Assembly (NCBI RefSeq): GCF_017939625.1
Contig: NZ_JAGKTC010000002.1
Span: forward strand, 62,629-126,628
Direction of reading: 5' to 3'
From: Pseudoxanthomonas helianthi
GTDB lineage: Bacteria > Pseudomonadota > Gammaproteobacteria > Xanthomonadales > Xanthomonadaceae
Length of the DNA: 64,000 nt
Numbering within the stretch: position 1 is the stretch's first letter; every line of letters starts with the position of its first letter. Below the pieces are notes generated by a model. The model was not told the DNA's origin. It searched no databases and saw only the letters and a list, made by a program, of their open reading frames with translations. A program made the translations under genes and the position numbers. This document shows positions 8,240 through 16,911 of this stretch, piece after piece.

Positions 8240-8983
8240 CTAGCCGGCGGCCAGCGCGGCGCGCTGCGCGGCGAACAGTTCGCCGATGCCCTTCTCGCCC
8301 AGCGCCAGCAGTGCGTCGAGTTCGTCGCGGCGGAAGGCGTGGCCTTCGGCCGTGCCCTGCAGCTCGATGAAGCCGCCGCCGTCGTTCATCACCAGGTTCA
8401 TGTCGGTATCGCAGTCGCTGTCCTCGGCATAGTCGAGGTCCAGCACCGGCACGCCACGATAGACGCCGACCGAGACCGCGGCCACCGCGCCGAGGATCGG
8501 GTCGCGCTTGACCATGCCCTGCTTCTTCAATCCGTTCACCGCGTCGACCAGCGCCACGTAGGCGCCGGTGATCGCCGCGGTGCGGGTGCCGCCGTCGGCC
8601 TGCAGCACGTCGCAATCCAGGGTGATGGTGCATTCGCCCAAGGCGGCGCGGTCGACGCAGGCGCGCAGCGAGCGGCCGATCAGGCGCTGGATTTCCAGGG
8701 TGCGGCCGCCCTGCTTGCCTTTCGCCGCTTCGCGGTCGCCGCGGGTGTGGGTGGCGCGCGGCAGCATGCCGTATTCGGCGGTGACCCAGCCTTCGCCCTT
8801 GCCGCGCAGGAAGCCCGGCACCCGGTTCTCGACGCTGGCGGTGCACAGCACGCGGGTCTCGCCGAAACTGACCAGCACCGAGCCTTCGGCGTGCCTGGTG
8901 AAGCCGCGCTGGATCGAAACCGGGCGCAACTGGTCGGGCGCGCGGCCGCTGGGGCGGAGTGCTCCAGACGGAGACGTACTCAT
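8240..8983 (-). CDS. rph: Ribonuclease PH
   Basis: RNase PH is a phosphate-dependent 3'-5' exoribonuclease that trims tRNA 3' ends. The 247-residue product shows the family pattern throughout: [54 protein letters not shown] and the phosphate-site/active-site [17 protein letters not shown], then [24 protein letters not shown]. The start chosen (8983) gives an N-terminal extension of about eight residues before the usual start at the RPSGR stretch. It is divergent from yicC, 63 bases away. The rph-rdgB-hemW arrangement, with yicC-gmk on the other side, is widely conserved. Confidence 0.96.
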   Translation of the reverse strand: MSTSPSGALRPSGRAPDQLRPVSIQRGFTRHAEGSVLVSFGETRVLCTASVENRVPGFLRGKGEGWVTAEYGMLPRATHTRGDREAAKGKQGGRTLEIQRLIGRSLRACVDRAALGECTITLDCDVLQADGGTRTAAITGAYVALVDAVNGLKKQGMVKRDPILGAVAAVSVGVYRGVPVLDLDYAEDSDCDTDMNLVMNDGGGFIELQGTAEGHAFRRDELDALLALGEKGIGELFAAQRAALAAG

Positions 8984-9046
8984 GGCGAAATCCGTGGAAA
9001 GGGCAGCATAGGTTACCATTCGCGTCCATTCGCACCGGCCGTTGCC

Positions 9047-9907
9047 ATGATCCGCAGCATGACCGCCTTCGCCACGCTGGAGCGCGCCTTCGAAGGCGGC
9101 GCACTGGTGGCCGAACTGCGCGCGGTCAACCATCGTTTCCTCGAACTGGGCCTGCGCCTGCCCGAGGAACTGCGCGCGCTGGAACCCGCGCTGCGCGAAC
9201 GCATCGCCTCGCGCATCGGCCGCGGCAAGCTCGACTTCGCCCTGCGCCTGCGCGCCGGCGAAAGCGACGGCGAACTGAAGCCCAACCCGCGCGTCGTCGC
9301 CCAGTTGTCGGAGCTGGCGCTGGACTTCGGCGCGCGCTTCCCGGGCCTGCACACCGAACTCGGCGCGTTGCTGCAGTTCCCCGGCGTGCTGCAGAACAAG
9401 GCCTTCGACGCGGACGTGCTGCAGGCCGAGGCGTTGGCCCTGCTCGACGCGCTGCTCGACCAGTTCGTCGCCGCGCGCGAACGCGAAGGCGCCAAGCTGG
9501 CCGCGGTGATCAACGATCGCGTCGACGCCATCGCCGCGCGCGCGGCCGAAGCGCGCGAACTGATGCCGCAGATCCGCGCCGGCCAGCGGCAGAAGCTGGA
9601 GACGCGCCTCGCCGACCTGTCGCAACCCGCCGACCCCGGCCGGCTGGAGCAGGAACTGGTGCTGTGGCTGCAGAAGCTCGACGTGGACGAGGAGCTCGAT
9701 CGCCTCGACAGCCATGTCAAGGAAATCCGCCGCGTACTCAGGCAATCCGAGCCGGTCGGCCGCCGCCTGGATTTCCTGTTGCAGGAATTCAATCGCGAAG
9801 CCAACACCTTCGGCTCCAAGTCGGTCGACGTGCGCACCACCAACCTCGCCGTCGAGCTGAAGGTGCTGATCGACCAGGTGCGCGAACAAGTGCAGAACAT
9901 CGAGTAG
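9047..9907 (+). CDS. yicC: YicC family endoribonuclease
   Basis: This 286-residue member of the YicC/YloC family is a stress-linked endoribonuclease group characterised in E. coli and Bacillus. The N-terminal half begins MIRSMTAFA, and the conserved C-terminal DUF1732 block includes [21 protein letters not shown]. The stop is 12 bases before gmk, so both are probably in one transcript. It is divergent from rph across a short 63-base spacer. No strong consensus promoter could be fixed in that spacer. Confidence 0.92.
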   Translation: MIRSMTAFATLERAFEGGALVAELRAVNHRFLELGLRLPEELRALEPALRERIASRIGRGKLDFALRLRAGESDGELKPNPRVVAQLSELALDFGARFPGLHTELGALLQFPGVLQNKAFDADVLQAEALALLDALLDQFVAAREREGAKLAAVINDRVDAIAARAAEARELMPQIRAGQRQKLETRLADLSQPADPGRLEQELVLWLQKLDVDEELDRLDSHVKEIRRVLRQSEPVGRRLDFLLQEFNREANTFGSKSVDVRTTNLAVELKVLIDQVREQVQNIE

Positions 9908-9919
9908 GGAAGCGGACGG

Positions 9920-10540
9920 ATGAGCATGCGCGGCACCCTGTACATCGTCGCGGCGCCTTCGGGTGCCGGAAAGTCCAGCATCGTCAACGCGGTGCTGGCG
10001 CGCGACCCGCAGATCTCGCTGTCGATTTCGTTCACCTCGCGCCAGCCGCGCCCGGGCGAACGCCACGCCGAGCACTACAACTTCGTCGGCGCGGAGGAAT
10101 TCCAGCGCATGATCGACGCCGGCGATTTCTTCGAACACGCGCGGGTCCACAACGACTGGAAGGGCACCGCCCGGCAGTCGGTGGAACCGCAGTTGAGCGC
10201 GGGCCAGGACGTGCTGCTGGAAATCGACTGGCAGGGCGCGCGCCAGGTGCGGGCCAAGGTGCCGGACGCGGTCAGCGTATTCATCCTGCCGCCGTCGCGC
10301 GCCGCGCTCGAGGACCGCATGCGCAAGCGCGCGCAGGACAGCGAGGCGGTGATCCAGCAGCGCCTCGCCGCCGCGCGCGAGGAGATGTCGCATTACGGCG
10401 AGTTCGACTACGTGATCGTCAACGACGTGTTCGAGCGCGCGGTCGACGAGATGCACGCCATCTTCACCGCCAGCCGCCTGCGTCGCGACCGCCAGGTCGC
10501 CCGCCACGGCAAGCTGATTTCGGCGCTTCTGGCGGAATAA
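9920..10540 (+). CDS. gmk: Guanylate kinase
   Basis: Gmk phosphorylates GMP to GDP with ATP, feeding GTP, dGTP and (p)ppGpp synthesis. The 206-residue product has the P-loop APSGAGKS (residues 12-19), the GMP-binding [11 protein letters not shown] and [14 protein letters not shown] segments, and the lid-containing C-terminal half. It follows yicC by 12 bases and precedes rpoZ and spoT, an order shared with E. coli (gmk-rpoZ-spoT). The start was chosen at the ATG at 9920; another ATG two codons later is possible. Confidence 0.97.
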   Translation: MSMRGTLYIVAAPSGAGKSSIVNAVLARDPQISLSISFTSRQPRPGERHAEHYNFVGAEEFQRMIDAGDFFEHARVHNDWKGTARQSVEPQLSAGQDVLLEIDWQGARQVRAKVPDAVSVFILPPSRAALEDRMRKRAQDSEAVIQQRLAAAREEMSHYGEFDYVIVNDVFERAVDEMHAIFTASRLRRDRQVARHGKLISALLAE

Positions 10541-10671
10541 CCTTGGGCCGGGGCACATCCCGTGCGTGCTTTTTGCCGGGCTGCGGCCGGGGACGGTACC
10601 CCGACCTATGGCGAATCCGCCGGAAATATCGGCCAATTCTTCCTGTAACTGGTTGATTTGCAAGAAAAGAG

Positions 10672-10700
10672 TTGCGTTCCGGCGGTATTGCCCATAGAAT
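10672..10700 (+). promoter_or_regulatory. Sigma-70-type promoter for rpoZ
   Basis: A -35 box TTGCGT (10672-10677) and a -10 box TAGAAT (10695-10700) are separated by 17 bases, about 50 bases before the rpoZ start. This gives rpoZ its own promoter downstream of gmk. Confidence 0.65.
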
Positions 10701-10752
10701 CGCCGCCCCTTTCTCTTTTGATCGCGCGGCCCCCGGGTCGCCGGGAGCCCCC

Positions 10753-11052
10753 ATGGCCCGCATCACCGTCGAAGATTGCCTGGAAGTCGTCAACAACCGT
10801 TTCGAGCTGGTCATGATGGCTGCCAAGCGCGCCCGCCAGCTGGCCAACGGCGTGGAGCCGACCATCGACAACAGCGAAGCCGGCGACAAGCCGACCGTGC
10901 TGGCGCTGCGCGAGATCGCCGCGCGCAGCATCGACAACAGCCTGATCGACCAGGTCGACAAGGCCGAGCGCGAGCGCAAGGAGCGCGAGGCGCTGGAATG
11001 GGCCGCGGCCGAAGTGGTCGCCGACGACGACATGTCGAAGGGCGACGACTGA
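10753..11052 (+). CDS. rpoZ: RNA polymerase omega subunit
   Basis: Omega binds the beta' subunit, helps RNA polymerase assembly and forms part of one ppGpp site. The 99-residue product starts [22 protein letters not shown] and contains the ARQL...DNKPT-like segment (here [16 protein letters not shown]), which define the family. The acidic C-terminal tail ends DDDMSKGDD. The ATG at 10753 lies after a well-spaced promoter, and a hairpin terminator follows the stop. Its location between gmk and spoT matches the enterobacterial order and ties it to (p)ppGpp control. Confidence 0.96.
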   Translation: MARITVEDCLEVVNNRFELVMMAAKRARQLANGVEPTIDNSEAGDKPTVLALREIAARSIDNSLIDQVDKAERERKEREALEWAAAEVVADDDMSKGDD

Positions 11053-11081
11053 GTTCCGGTCTGCCCGCAAGCGTTTCCCGG

Positions 11082-11112
11082 ACGGCTCGCCTCGTGCGGG
11101 CCGTTTGCTTTT
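11082..11112 (+). terminator. Rho-independent terminator after rpoZ
   Basis: A 9-bp stem ACGGCTCGC / GCGGGCCGT (one G-U pair) with loop CTCGT is followed by TTGCTTTT. It lies 30 bases beyond the rpoZ stop and would separate rpoZ from spoT. Confidence 0.75.
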
Positions 11113-11161
11113 CCGGACTCCCAATGGCGGCGCCGATTCACGGCGATTCGCGACGATATTC

Positions 11162-11303
11162 GGCGTGGGAGCGACGTCAGTCGCGAATGCCGAAGCCAGG
11201 AAAGTGCCCGTTCGCCGCATCAAGCGGAACTCCGGCATCTCCATGCCCGCGGCTTCGAAGTTCGCGACTTACCGGTTACGGCATGCCGTAACCACTCCCA
11301 CGC
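11162..11303. repeat. GTGGGAGCGACG-type inverted repeat with nested 20-bp palindrome
   Basis: The left arm starts at 11162 (GGCGTGGGAGCGACGTCAGT) and the right arm ends at about 11303 with CACTCCCACGCC. As in the copy at 3506, the right arm contains an inserted palindrome, here the perfect GGTTACGGCATGCCGTAACC (about 11273-11292). The repeat and the rpoZ terminator fill the 304-base rpoZ-spoT gap. Confidence 0.85.
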
Positions 11304-11356
11304 CGGAAAACATGGCCGAATTTGCCGGATTCCCGCCGCTGGCATAGGCTTCCGGC

Positions 11357-13534
11357 ATGAGTCCCGCGCGTACCGCCAAAGCCAAGGCAAAAGCCGCCGT
11401 CGAGCCGTCCAACGGCGACGACACGCCGGATTACGTGCGCAAGCTGTTGCAGGCCGCTTCCTATCTGCCCAAGGAACAGCTGCCGCTGCTGCGCCGTGCG
11501 TGGGAGGTCGGCGCGGCCGCGCACGAAGGGCAGATGCGCAAGTCCGGCGAGCCCTACATCACCCATCCGGTCGCGGTGGCCGGGGTACTGGCCGACATGG
11601 GCCTGGATGCGGAAACGCTGATCGCGGCGATCCTGCACGACACCATCGAGGACACACCGCTGGGCCGCGAGGAGATCGCCGCCGAGTTCGGCGAAGCGGT
11701 GGCCGAACTGGTCGACGGCGTCACCAAGCTGGACAAGCTGAAGTTCCGCGATCGCCAGGAAGCGGCGGCGGAGAGCTTCCGCAAGATGCTGCTGGCGATG
11801 TCGCGCGACCTGCGCGTGATCATGATCAAGCTGGCCGATCGCCTGCACAACATGCGCACGCTCGGCGCGCAGAGCGCCGAGGCGCGCAAGCGCATCGCCC
11901 GCGAGACCCTGGACATCTACGCGCCCATCGCCCAGCGCCTGGGCATGAACCTGATCAAGTCGGAGCTGCAGGACCTCAGCTTCCGCGCGATGTATCCGTT
12001 GCGCCACGCGATCATCGAGCGGCACATCCGCAGCCAGCCGGTGATGCGGCGCGAGGCGATGGCGCAGATCGAGGCGCACCTGTCGCAGCGCCTGCACAAG
12101 GAAGGCATCGCCCATCGCCTGGTCAGCCGGATCAAGACCCCGTGGAGCATCTACACGAAGATGCGCGGGGAGAACAAGAGCTTCGACCGGGTGATGGACG
12201 TATTCGGCTTCCGCGTGGTGGTGCAGTCGGTGCCGGCCTGCTACCACGCGCTCGGCGCGGTGCATGCGGTGTACAAGCCGCTGGATGGGCGCTTCCGCGA
12301 TTTCATCGCCATTCCCAAGGCCAACGGCTACCAGTCGCTGCACACGGTGTTGTTCGGTCCCTACGGTTCGCCGATCGAGGTGCAGATCCGCACCGAGGAA
12401 ATGGATCTGGTCGCCGAACGCGGCGTCGCCGCGCACTGGAGCTACAAGTTCGGCAGCGAAGCGCCGAACAGCGCGCAGAGCCGCGCGCACGCGTGGATCG
12501 TCGAGCTGATCGAGAACCAGCGCGCCGCCGGCTCGTCGCTGGAGTTCCTCGACAACGTCAAGGTCGACCTGTTCCCCGACGAGGTCTACCTGTTCACCCC
12601 GAAGGGCAAGATCCTGTCGCTGCCGCGCAACGCCACCGCGCTGGATTTCGCCTACGCGGTGCACACCGATATCGGCAACCACGCGGTCGCTTCGCGCGTG
12701 GACAAGAAGCTGGTGCCGCTGCGCACCAAGCTGACCAGCGGCCAGACCGTGGAAATAATTACTGCCAAGTCCGCGACGCCAAAGCCGCAGTGGCTGGAAT
12801 TCGTCGTCACCAGCAAGGCACGCACGGCGATCCGCCACCAGCTCAAGCAGTTGGAGCACGAGGATGCGGTGCAGCTGGGCCATCGCATGCTCGACAATGC
12901 GCTGGAACAGCTGGACAGTTCTTTGGAACGCCTGCCGCAGCAGCGCCTGGAGGCCTTCCTCGCCGAGCACCGCTACCCGCGCCTGGAGGCGTTCCTTGCC
13001 GACGTGGCTCTGGGCAACTGGATGCCGGCGCAGGCGGCGCAGGCGCTGACCGCGTACGCCGAGCTGCGCGGCGGTGGCCACAACCGGCACGTGCAGGAGA
13101 AGATCCTGATCACCGGCAGCGAGCGCGGCGTGGTCAGTTTCGCCAATTGCTGCCAGCCGATCCCGGGCGACGACATCATGGGTTACCACACCGCCGGCAA
13201 GGGCATCGTGGTGCACCGGCTGGATTGCCCGAACGTGGTCGAGTTCCGCAAGTCGCCGGAGCGTTGGGTGCCGATCGATTGGGATTCGAAGGTCTCGGGC
13301 GATTTCGATGCTTCGTTGCTGGTCGACGTGGAGAACCGGCCCGGCGTGCTGGCGCAGGTCGCGGCGGCGATGGCGCAGGGACAGTCGAACATCGACCGGG
13401 TCGAGTACCTGGAGCGCGATTTCAATGCGGCGGTATTGCGGTTCCAGATCCAGGTGCGGGACCGCACGCATCTGGCCGAGGTGATGCGGCGGTTGCGGCG
13501 ATTGAATGTGGTGAATGGCGTGCGTCGGCAGTAG
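11357..13534 (+). CDS. spoT: Bifunctional (p)ppGpp synthetase/hydrolase
   Basis: This 725-residue long RelA/SpoT homologue controls the stringent response. Domains in order are an HD hydrolase domain with the intact H94-D95 pair in ILHDTIED, a synthetase domain with RFRDFIAIPKANGYQSLHT and EVQIRTEEM, a TGS domain (VYLFTPKGKILSLP...), a helical/zinc-finger-like region with the conserved NCCQPIPGDDI, and a C-terminal ACT domain. Both catalytic halves look complete, so it should both make and degrade (p)ppGpp. The start is the ATG at 11357. It follows rpoZ but is separated from it by a terminator and a repeat, so it probably has its own promoter. RidA follows after a long structured repeat. Confidence 0.96.
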   Translation: MSPARTAKAKAKAAVEPSNGDDTPDYVRKLLQAASYLPKEQLPLLRRAWEVGAAAHEGQMRKSGEPYITHPVAVAGVLADMGLDAETLIAAILHDTIEDTPLGREEIAAEFGEAVAELVDGVTKLDKLKFRDRQEAAAESFRKMLLAMSRDLRVIMIKLADRLHNMRTLGAQSAEARKRIARETLDIYAPIAQRLGMNLIKSELQDLSFRAMYPLRHAIIERHIRSQPVMRREAMAQIEAHLSQRLHKEGIAHRLVSRIKTPWSIYTKMRGENKSFDRVMDVFGFRVVVQSVPACYHALGAVHAVYKPLDGRFRDFIAIPKANGYQSLHTVLFGPYGSPIEVQIRTEEMDLVAERGVAAHWSYKFGSEAPNSAQSRAHAWIVELIENQRAAGSSLEFLDNVKVDLFPDEVYLFTPKGKILSLPRNATALDFAYAVHTDIGNHAVASRVDKKLVPLRTKLTSGQTVEIITAKSATPKPQWLEFVVTSKARTAIRHQLKQLEHEDAVQLGHRMLDNALEQLDSSLERLPQQRLEAFLAEHRYPRLEAFLADVALGNWMPAQAAQALTAYAELRGGGHNRHVQEKILITGSERGVVSFANCCQPIPGDDIMGYHTAGKGIVVHRLDCPNVVEFRKSPERWVPIDWDSKVSGDFDASLLVDVENRPGVLAQVAAAMAQGQSNIDRVEYLERDFNAAVLRFQIQVRDRTHLAEVMRRLRRLNVVNGVRRQ

Positions 13535-13628
13535 CTTTTTTTGCTCGTCATGACCCGACATACGTCGGTTGAAAGCCCCGCGAAGGCGGGAATCCAGTGG
13601 CTTGGCTCTTGCTTTTGCAGCAAAAGCA

Positions 13629-13896
13629 TTTCGCGCTGACGCGCGAGTCACTGTCTTTGCTTGTGCAAAGAGGCGCTTTTCAACAGCCCGAAGGGCTGGT
13701 CAAGTAACCAAAGAGGCGCTTTTTCAACAGACGAATGTCTGGTCAAGCACACCTGCCTCGCCCTTCGCGCTGCGCGCGAAGGGTTCGCAGAGCAGGCGGG
13801 AATTTCCGGAAGCAACATCCTGTTGCTCCGGAAACGGCGCACATCCCTGTGCGCCGCCCCCTGCGGGGGCTTACCCACCGGCTCCGCCGCTGCGGA
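13629..13896 (+). repeat. Long multi-hairpin dispersed element, copy 1
   Basis: This element shares its backbone with the one at 37575-37780, on the same strand. Successive hairpins include CCCTTCGCGC-TGC-GCGCGAAGGG (13761-13783), a stem with loop TCC (13803-13834), GGCGCACA-TCCC-TGTGCGCC, GCCCCC-TGC-GGGGGC (13856-13870) and TCCGC-CGCT-GCGGA. Several stems differ in sequence between the copies but keep pairing. Copy 1 also has a 43-base tandem duplication (13666-13708 and 13709-13750). The rest of the 440-base spoT-ridA gap holds only a CGAAGGCGGGAATC-type repeat fragment near 13573-13600. Confidence 0.85.
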
Positions 13897-13974
13897 GGGA
13901 ACTTGCAGGGCCAACGGCAAAGGCAACGGCATGCTTCGGTTTAGAATTGCGGCTGCCACTGCAGGAATTTCCTT

Positions 13975-14358
13975 ATGACCCGCCAGATCATCAACACCGA
14001 AAAAGCTCCCGCCGCCATCGGTCCGTATTCGCAGGCCGTGCGCGCCGGCAACACCGTGTACTTCTCCGGCCAGATCCCGCTCGACCCTGCCACCGGCAAC
14101 GTAGTCGAAGGCGGCATCGAGGTGCAGGCGCGGCGTGCGTTCGACAACCTCAAGGCGGTGGCCGAAGCGGCCGGCGGTTCGCTCGACAAGATCGTTCGCC
14201 TCGGTCTGTTCCTGACCGACCTGTCCGAGTTCGCCGCGGTCAACGCAGTGATGCAGGAATATTTCAAGGCGCCGTTCCCGGCGCGTTCGACCGTGCAGGT
14301 TGCCGCGCTGCCGAAGGGCGTGGGCTTCGAAGTCGAAGCGACGATGATCCTGGACTGA
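13975..14358 (+). CDS. ridA: RidA family reactive-imine deaminase
   Basis: RidA hydrolyses reactive 2-aminoacrylate-type enamines/imines released by PLP enzymes such as threonine dehydratase, protecting cellular enzymes. The 127-residue product shows the canonical N-terminus (IINTEKAPAAIGPYSQAV), the YFSGQIPLDP strand, the VRLGLFLTDLSEFAAVN segment, and the substrate-binding Arg in FPARSTVQVAALPKG. Archetypal RidA length is 124-129. It lies downstream of spoT, a neighbourhood common in beta- and gammaproteobacteria. Here it is separated from spoT by a structured repeat, so it may be transcribed separately. Confidence 0.95.
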   Translation: MTRQIINTEKAPAAIGPYSQAVRAGNTVYFSGQIPLDPATGNVVEGGIEVQARRAFDNLKAVAEAAGGSLDKIVRLGLFLTDLSEFAAVNAVMQEYFKAPFPARSTVQVAALPKGVGFEVEATMILD

Positions 14359-14392
14359 GCGCGTCGCCAGGAATCCGCTCGGCGCCTCGAGA

Positions 14393-14497
14393 TTTGCTCG
14401 TCGTCCCGGCGCAAGCCGGGATCCAGCTCCGGCTCCTGTGGTTGCCTGCCGAGCGGAAAGCAAAGGCTGGGTCCCGGCTTGCGCCGGGATGACGACG
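14393..14497. repeat. Inverted repeat of the CCCGGCGCAAGCCGGGATCC type
   Basis: The left arm near 14399-14427 and the right arm near 14466-14497 pair imperfectly around a loop of about 40 bases. Each arm is itself palindromic (CCCGGCGCAAGCCGGG). The element lies between ridA and the convergent AraC-type gene and could act as a bidirectional transcription barrier. Confidence 0.8.
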
Positions 14498-14520
14498 CCC
14501 TTTGGACTGTGATTGGGCGG

Positions 14521-15558
14521 TCAGCCGAAATGGTGCCGGGCTTCGCTCGGCGCTTGCCCGGTCCAGCGCTTGAAGGCGCGACGGAATTCGCGCACGTCGT
14601 TGAAGCCGATCTGGCCGCCGATCCAGGCGATGGTCAGCGCCGGGTCCTGCAGCAGTTCCAGCGCGCGTTCGGTGCGGACGCGATCGTGCACCGCGCTGAA
14701 GCTGGTGCCTTCTTCGGCGAGCTGGCGGCGCAAGGTGCGTTCGCTCAGGTGCAGGGCCGTCGCGATGTCGGTCATTTGCGGGTTCTCGCGCAGGCGCGGT
14801 CGCAACTGGCGCTCGACCGCCGCGGTGGTTTCGCCGCGCGGCGATATCGCCGCCAGTTGCGCCTGGCACAAGGCCAGCGCCTGCTGCGAAGTCACCGGGT
14901 TGTAGCTGGCGAACGGCAACGCCAGCCAGCGGCGATCCACCACCATCGCATGCTGCGGCTGGTCGAAACGCACTTCGCAGCCGAACAGGTCGTGGTAACG
15001 CGCGGCATAGCGTGGCGCGGGGTAACCCAGCTCGAGCCGCAACGGGCGGAATTCCGGGCCGGCCAGTTCGCGCGCCAGCATCAATGTGCTGGCGAACATC
15101 TCTTCGCATAGGAAGGGCAGCAGGTCGGCGGCCTCCTCGGGCGCGGTGGCGGTCACGGCAAGGCCGCCGTCGTCGCGGTCCTGCAATTCCAGTTCCATCA
15201 GCGGCCCGAGGTTGCGCTGGTACTCGAGCCCGATCAGCACGGCGTCGCCGAAGGTGGGGGCGGTCTTCATCGCCAATCCGAGCACGCCGAAATTGCCTCC
15301 GTTCTGGGTTCCGCCGATGGCAAGGCCGGTGCCTTCGATCGGCAGCGTCGGCAATGCGCGACGGATCACTTCGCACGCCTGACGATAGGAGACGCGTGCC
15401 TGGGGGTCGTGGATCTCCTGCACGTTCAAGCGCATGCCCGCGAACCAGCTCTCGGTGTTGACGCCGAACTCGCCGGCCAGCAGCACCAGGCTGCACAGCA
15501 TGTTGGTGGGAAGGTTGGCAATCGAAAGACGGCTGCCCAGTCCGGTTTTCCATTGCAT
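14521..15558 (-). CDS. AraC-type regulator with arabinose-binding-like domain
   Basis: This 345-residue regulator has an N-terminal ligand-binding domain like those of OruR/ArgR-type AraC proteins (about residues 20-200) and a C-terminal AraC helix-turn-helix pair (LHLSERTLRRQLAEEGTSFSAV, then AWIGGQIGFNDVREFRRAFKRWTGQAPSEAR). The ATG at 15558 has a strong GGAGGGG ribosome site. It is divergent from the beta-helix / diheme cytochrome / TonB receptor genes, with 118 bases between starts, so it very likely controls that transcript. Regulators of this shape usually respond to small organic ligands. The identity of the ligand is not visible here. Confidence 0.85.
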   Translation of the reverse strand: MQWKTGLGSRLSIANLPTNMLCSLVLLAGEFGVNTESWFAGMRLNVQEIHDPQARVSYRQACEVIRRALPTLPIEGTGLAIGGTQNGGNFGVLGLAMKTAPTFGDAVLIGLEYQRNLGPLMELELQDRDDGGLAVTATAPEEAADLLPFLCEEMFASTLMLARELAGPEFRPLRLELGYPAPRYAARYHDLFGCEVRFDQPQHAMVVDRRWLALPFASYNPVTSQQALALCQAQLAAISPRGETTAAVERQLRPRLRENPQMTDIATALHLSERTLRRQLAEEGTSFSAVHDRVRTERALELLQDPALTIAWIGGQIGFNDVREFRRAFKRWTGQAPSEARHHFG

Positions 15559-15676
15559 CGAAGCCCCTCCAGCTTGTCCGCTTTCCCCCCCGTAGTATGC
15601 CGTTCCTGCCCTCCGCGTGGCGCGAGCCAGCACACAGACTGCGCGACATCATTCGCAGGCGTATGGAGGGGATTTC

Positions 15677-16903
15677 ATGCAGCGCACCATTTCCGTAGCC
15701 GTGGCTGGCGCCTTGGCGCTGTCGCTCGCGGCTTGCCAGCAGAAGGCACCCGAAACCCCCTCGGCGGCGGTACCGGCCGGCGACGCCGCCTTCGCCGCCA
15801 GGTTCCAGGAACAGTTGCTGGACGCCAAGCCGGGCGATGTCATCGAGATTCCGGCGGGCAAGTTCTCCTTCGATCGCAGCCTGACCCTGCGCGCGGACGG
15901 CGTGACCATCCGTGGCGCGGGCATGGACAAGAGCGTGCTCAGCTTCAAGGGCCAGAAGGCCGGCGCCGAAGGCCTGCTGGTCAACGGCGATGATTTCACC
16001 ATCGAAGACCTGACCATCGAGGATTCGAAAGGCGACGGCCTGAAGGTCAGCGAGTCGCAGAACATCACCATCCGCAAGGTCAAGGTGCAGTGGACCGGCG
16101 GGCCGAGCACCAAGAACGGCGGCTACGGCCTGTATCCGGTGCTGACCCGGAACGTGCTGATCGAGGATTCGGTGGCGATCGGCGCTTCCGACGCCGGCAT
16201 CTACGTCGGCCAGTCCAGGGGCGTGATCGTGCGCCGCAGCCGCGCCGAGCAGAACGTGGCCGGCATCGAGATCGAGAACACCATCGACGCCGACGTGTAC
16301 GAGAACGTGGCCACCGGCAACACCGGCGGCATCCTGGTGTTCAACATGCCGGGCCTGTCGCAGCAGGGGGGCAACATCCGCGTGTTCAACAACCAGGTCA
16401 TCGCCAACAACCACGAGAACTTCGGCGCCAAGGGCACGCCGGTGGCCAGCGTGCCGGCCGGCTCGGGCATCGTTGTCAATTCCAACGACGACATCGAGAT
16501 CTTCGCCAACAAGGTCGCCGACAACGCCAGCGCCAACCTGATCCTGTCCAGCGTGTATTCCACCGGATACAAGGACCAGAGCATGTCGAAGGAATTCGAT
16601 CCGTACCCGGAACGCATCTACGTGCACGACAACCAGTTCAGCGGCGGCGGCGATTCGCCCGACCGGCTCGACTTCAAGGCGCTGAAACTGGCCCTGTACG
16701 GCATCGGCGGCAGCCTGCCGGACGTGCTGTTCGATGGTTACGTCAATCCGGCGCGCAAGGAAGGCCCGCAGCTGTGCCTGCGCGGGGTCAGTGGCGTGGT
16801 CAACGTCGACGGACCCAACGGCAACAAGAATCCGAGCAAGGACATGAAGCCGTTCGAATGCGATCTGCCGCGCCTGCCCGCGGTCGACCTGAAGCGGGGT
16901 TGA
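15677..16903 (+). CDS. Parallel beta-helix repeat lipoprotein
   Basis: This 408-residue lipoprotein has a signal peptide ending in the lipobox LAAC (lipidated Cys20). It has a right-handed parallel beta-helix made of short repeats such as VTIRGAGMDKSVL, FTIEDLTIEDSKGDGLKV, ITIRKVKVQWTGG, VLIEDSVAIGASDAGIYVG and VIVRRSRAEQNVAGIEIEN. It resembles a family (I recall TIGR03805) that regularly pairs with the diheme cytochrome family encoded next door. Beta-helix proteins often bind or cleave polysaccharides, but no lyase or hydrolase active site is evident. The start at 15677 has a TGGAGGGG ribosome site, and the next gene begins 8 bases after the stop. An envelope location is clear; the function is unknown. 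Confidence 0.85.
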   Translation: MQRTISVAVAGALALSLAACQQKAPETPSAAVPAGDAAFAARFQEQLLDAKPGDVIEIPAGKFSFDRSLTLRADGVTIRGAGMDKSVLSFKGQKAGAEGLLVNGDDFTIEDLTIEDSKGDGLKVSESQNITIRKVKVQWTGGPSTKNGGYGLYPVLTRNVLIEDSVAIGASDAGIYVGQSRGVIVRRSRAEQNVAGIEIENTIDADVYENVATGNTGGILVFNMPGLSQQGGNIRVFNNQVIANNHENFGAKGTPVASVPAGSGIVVNSNDDIEIFANKVADNASANLILSSVYSTGYKDQSMSKEFDPYPERIYVHDNQFSGGGDSPDRLDFKALKLALYGIGGSLPDVLFDGYVNPARKEGPQLCLRGVSGVVNVDGPNGNKNPSKDMKPFECDLPRLPAVDLKRG

Positions 16904-16911
16904 GCCGCACG

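Noticed and set aside
8240-10663. An 800-codon open frame on the minus strand running through rph into yicC and gmk
   Set aside because: Only its last 248 codons are rph. The rest is antisense to yicC and gmk, is compositionally biased (His/Arg/Ala-rich) and has no family features.
11162-11303. Insertion sequence ends
   Set aside because: There is no transposase between the arms and no target-site duplication I could see. They are short non-autonomous repeats.
13661-13978. Small open frames inside the spoT-ridA and MoxR-DUF58 gaps
   Set aside because: They are translations of the dispersed hairpin element. The stems change in a way that preserves base pairing, not the protein.
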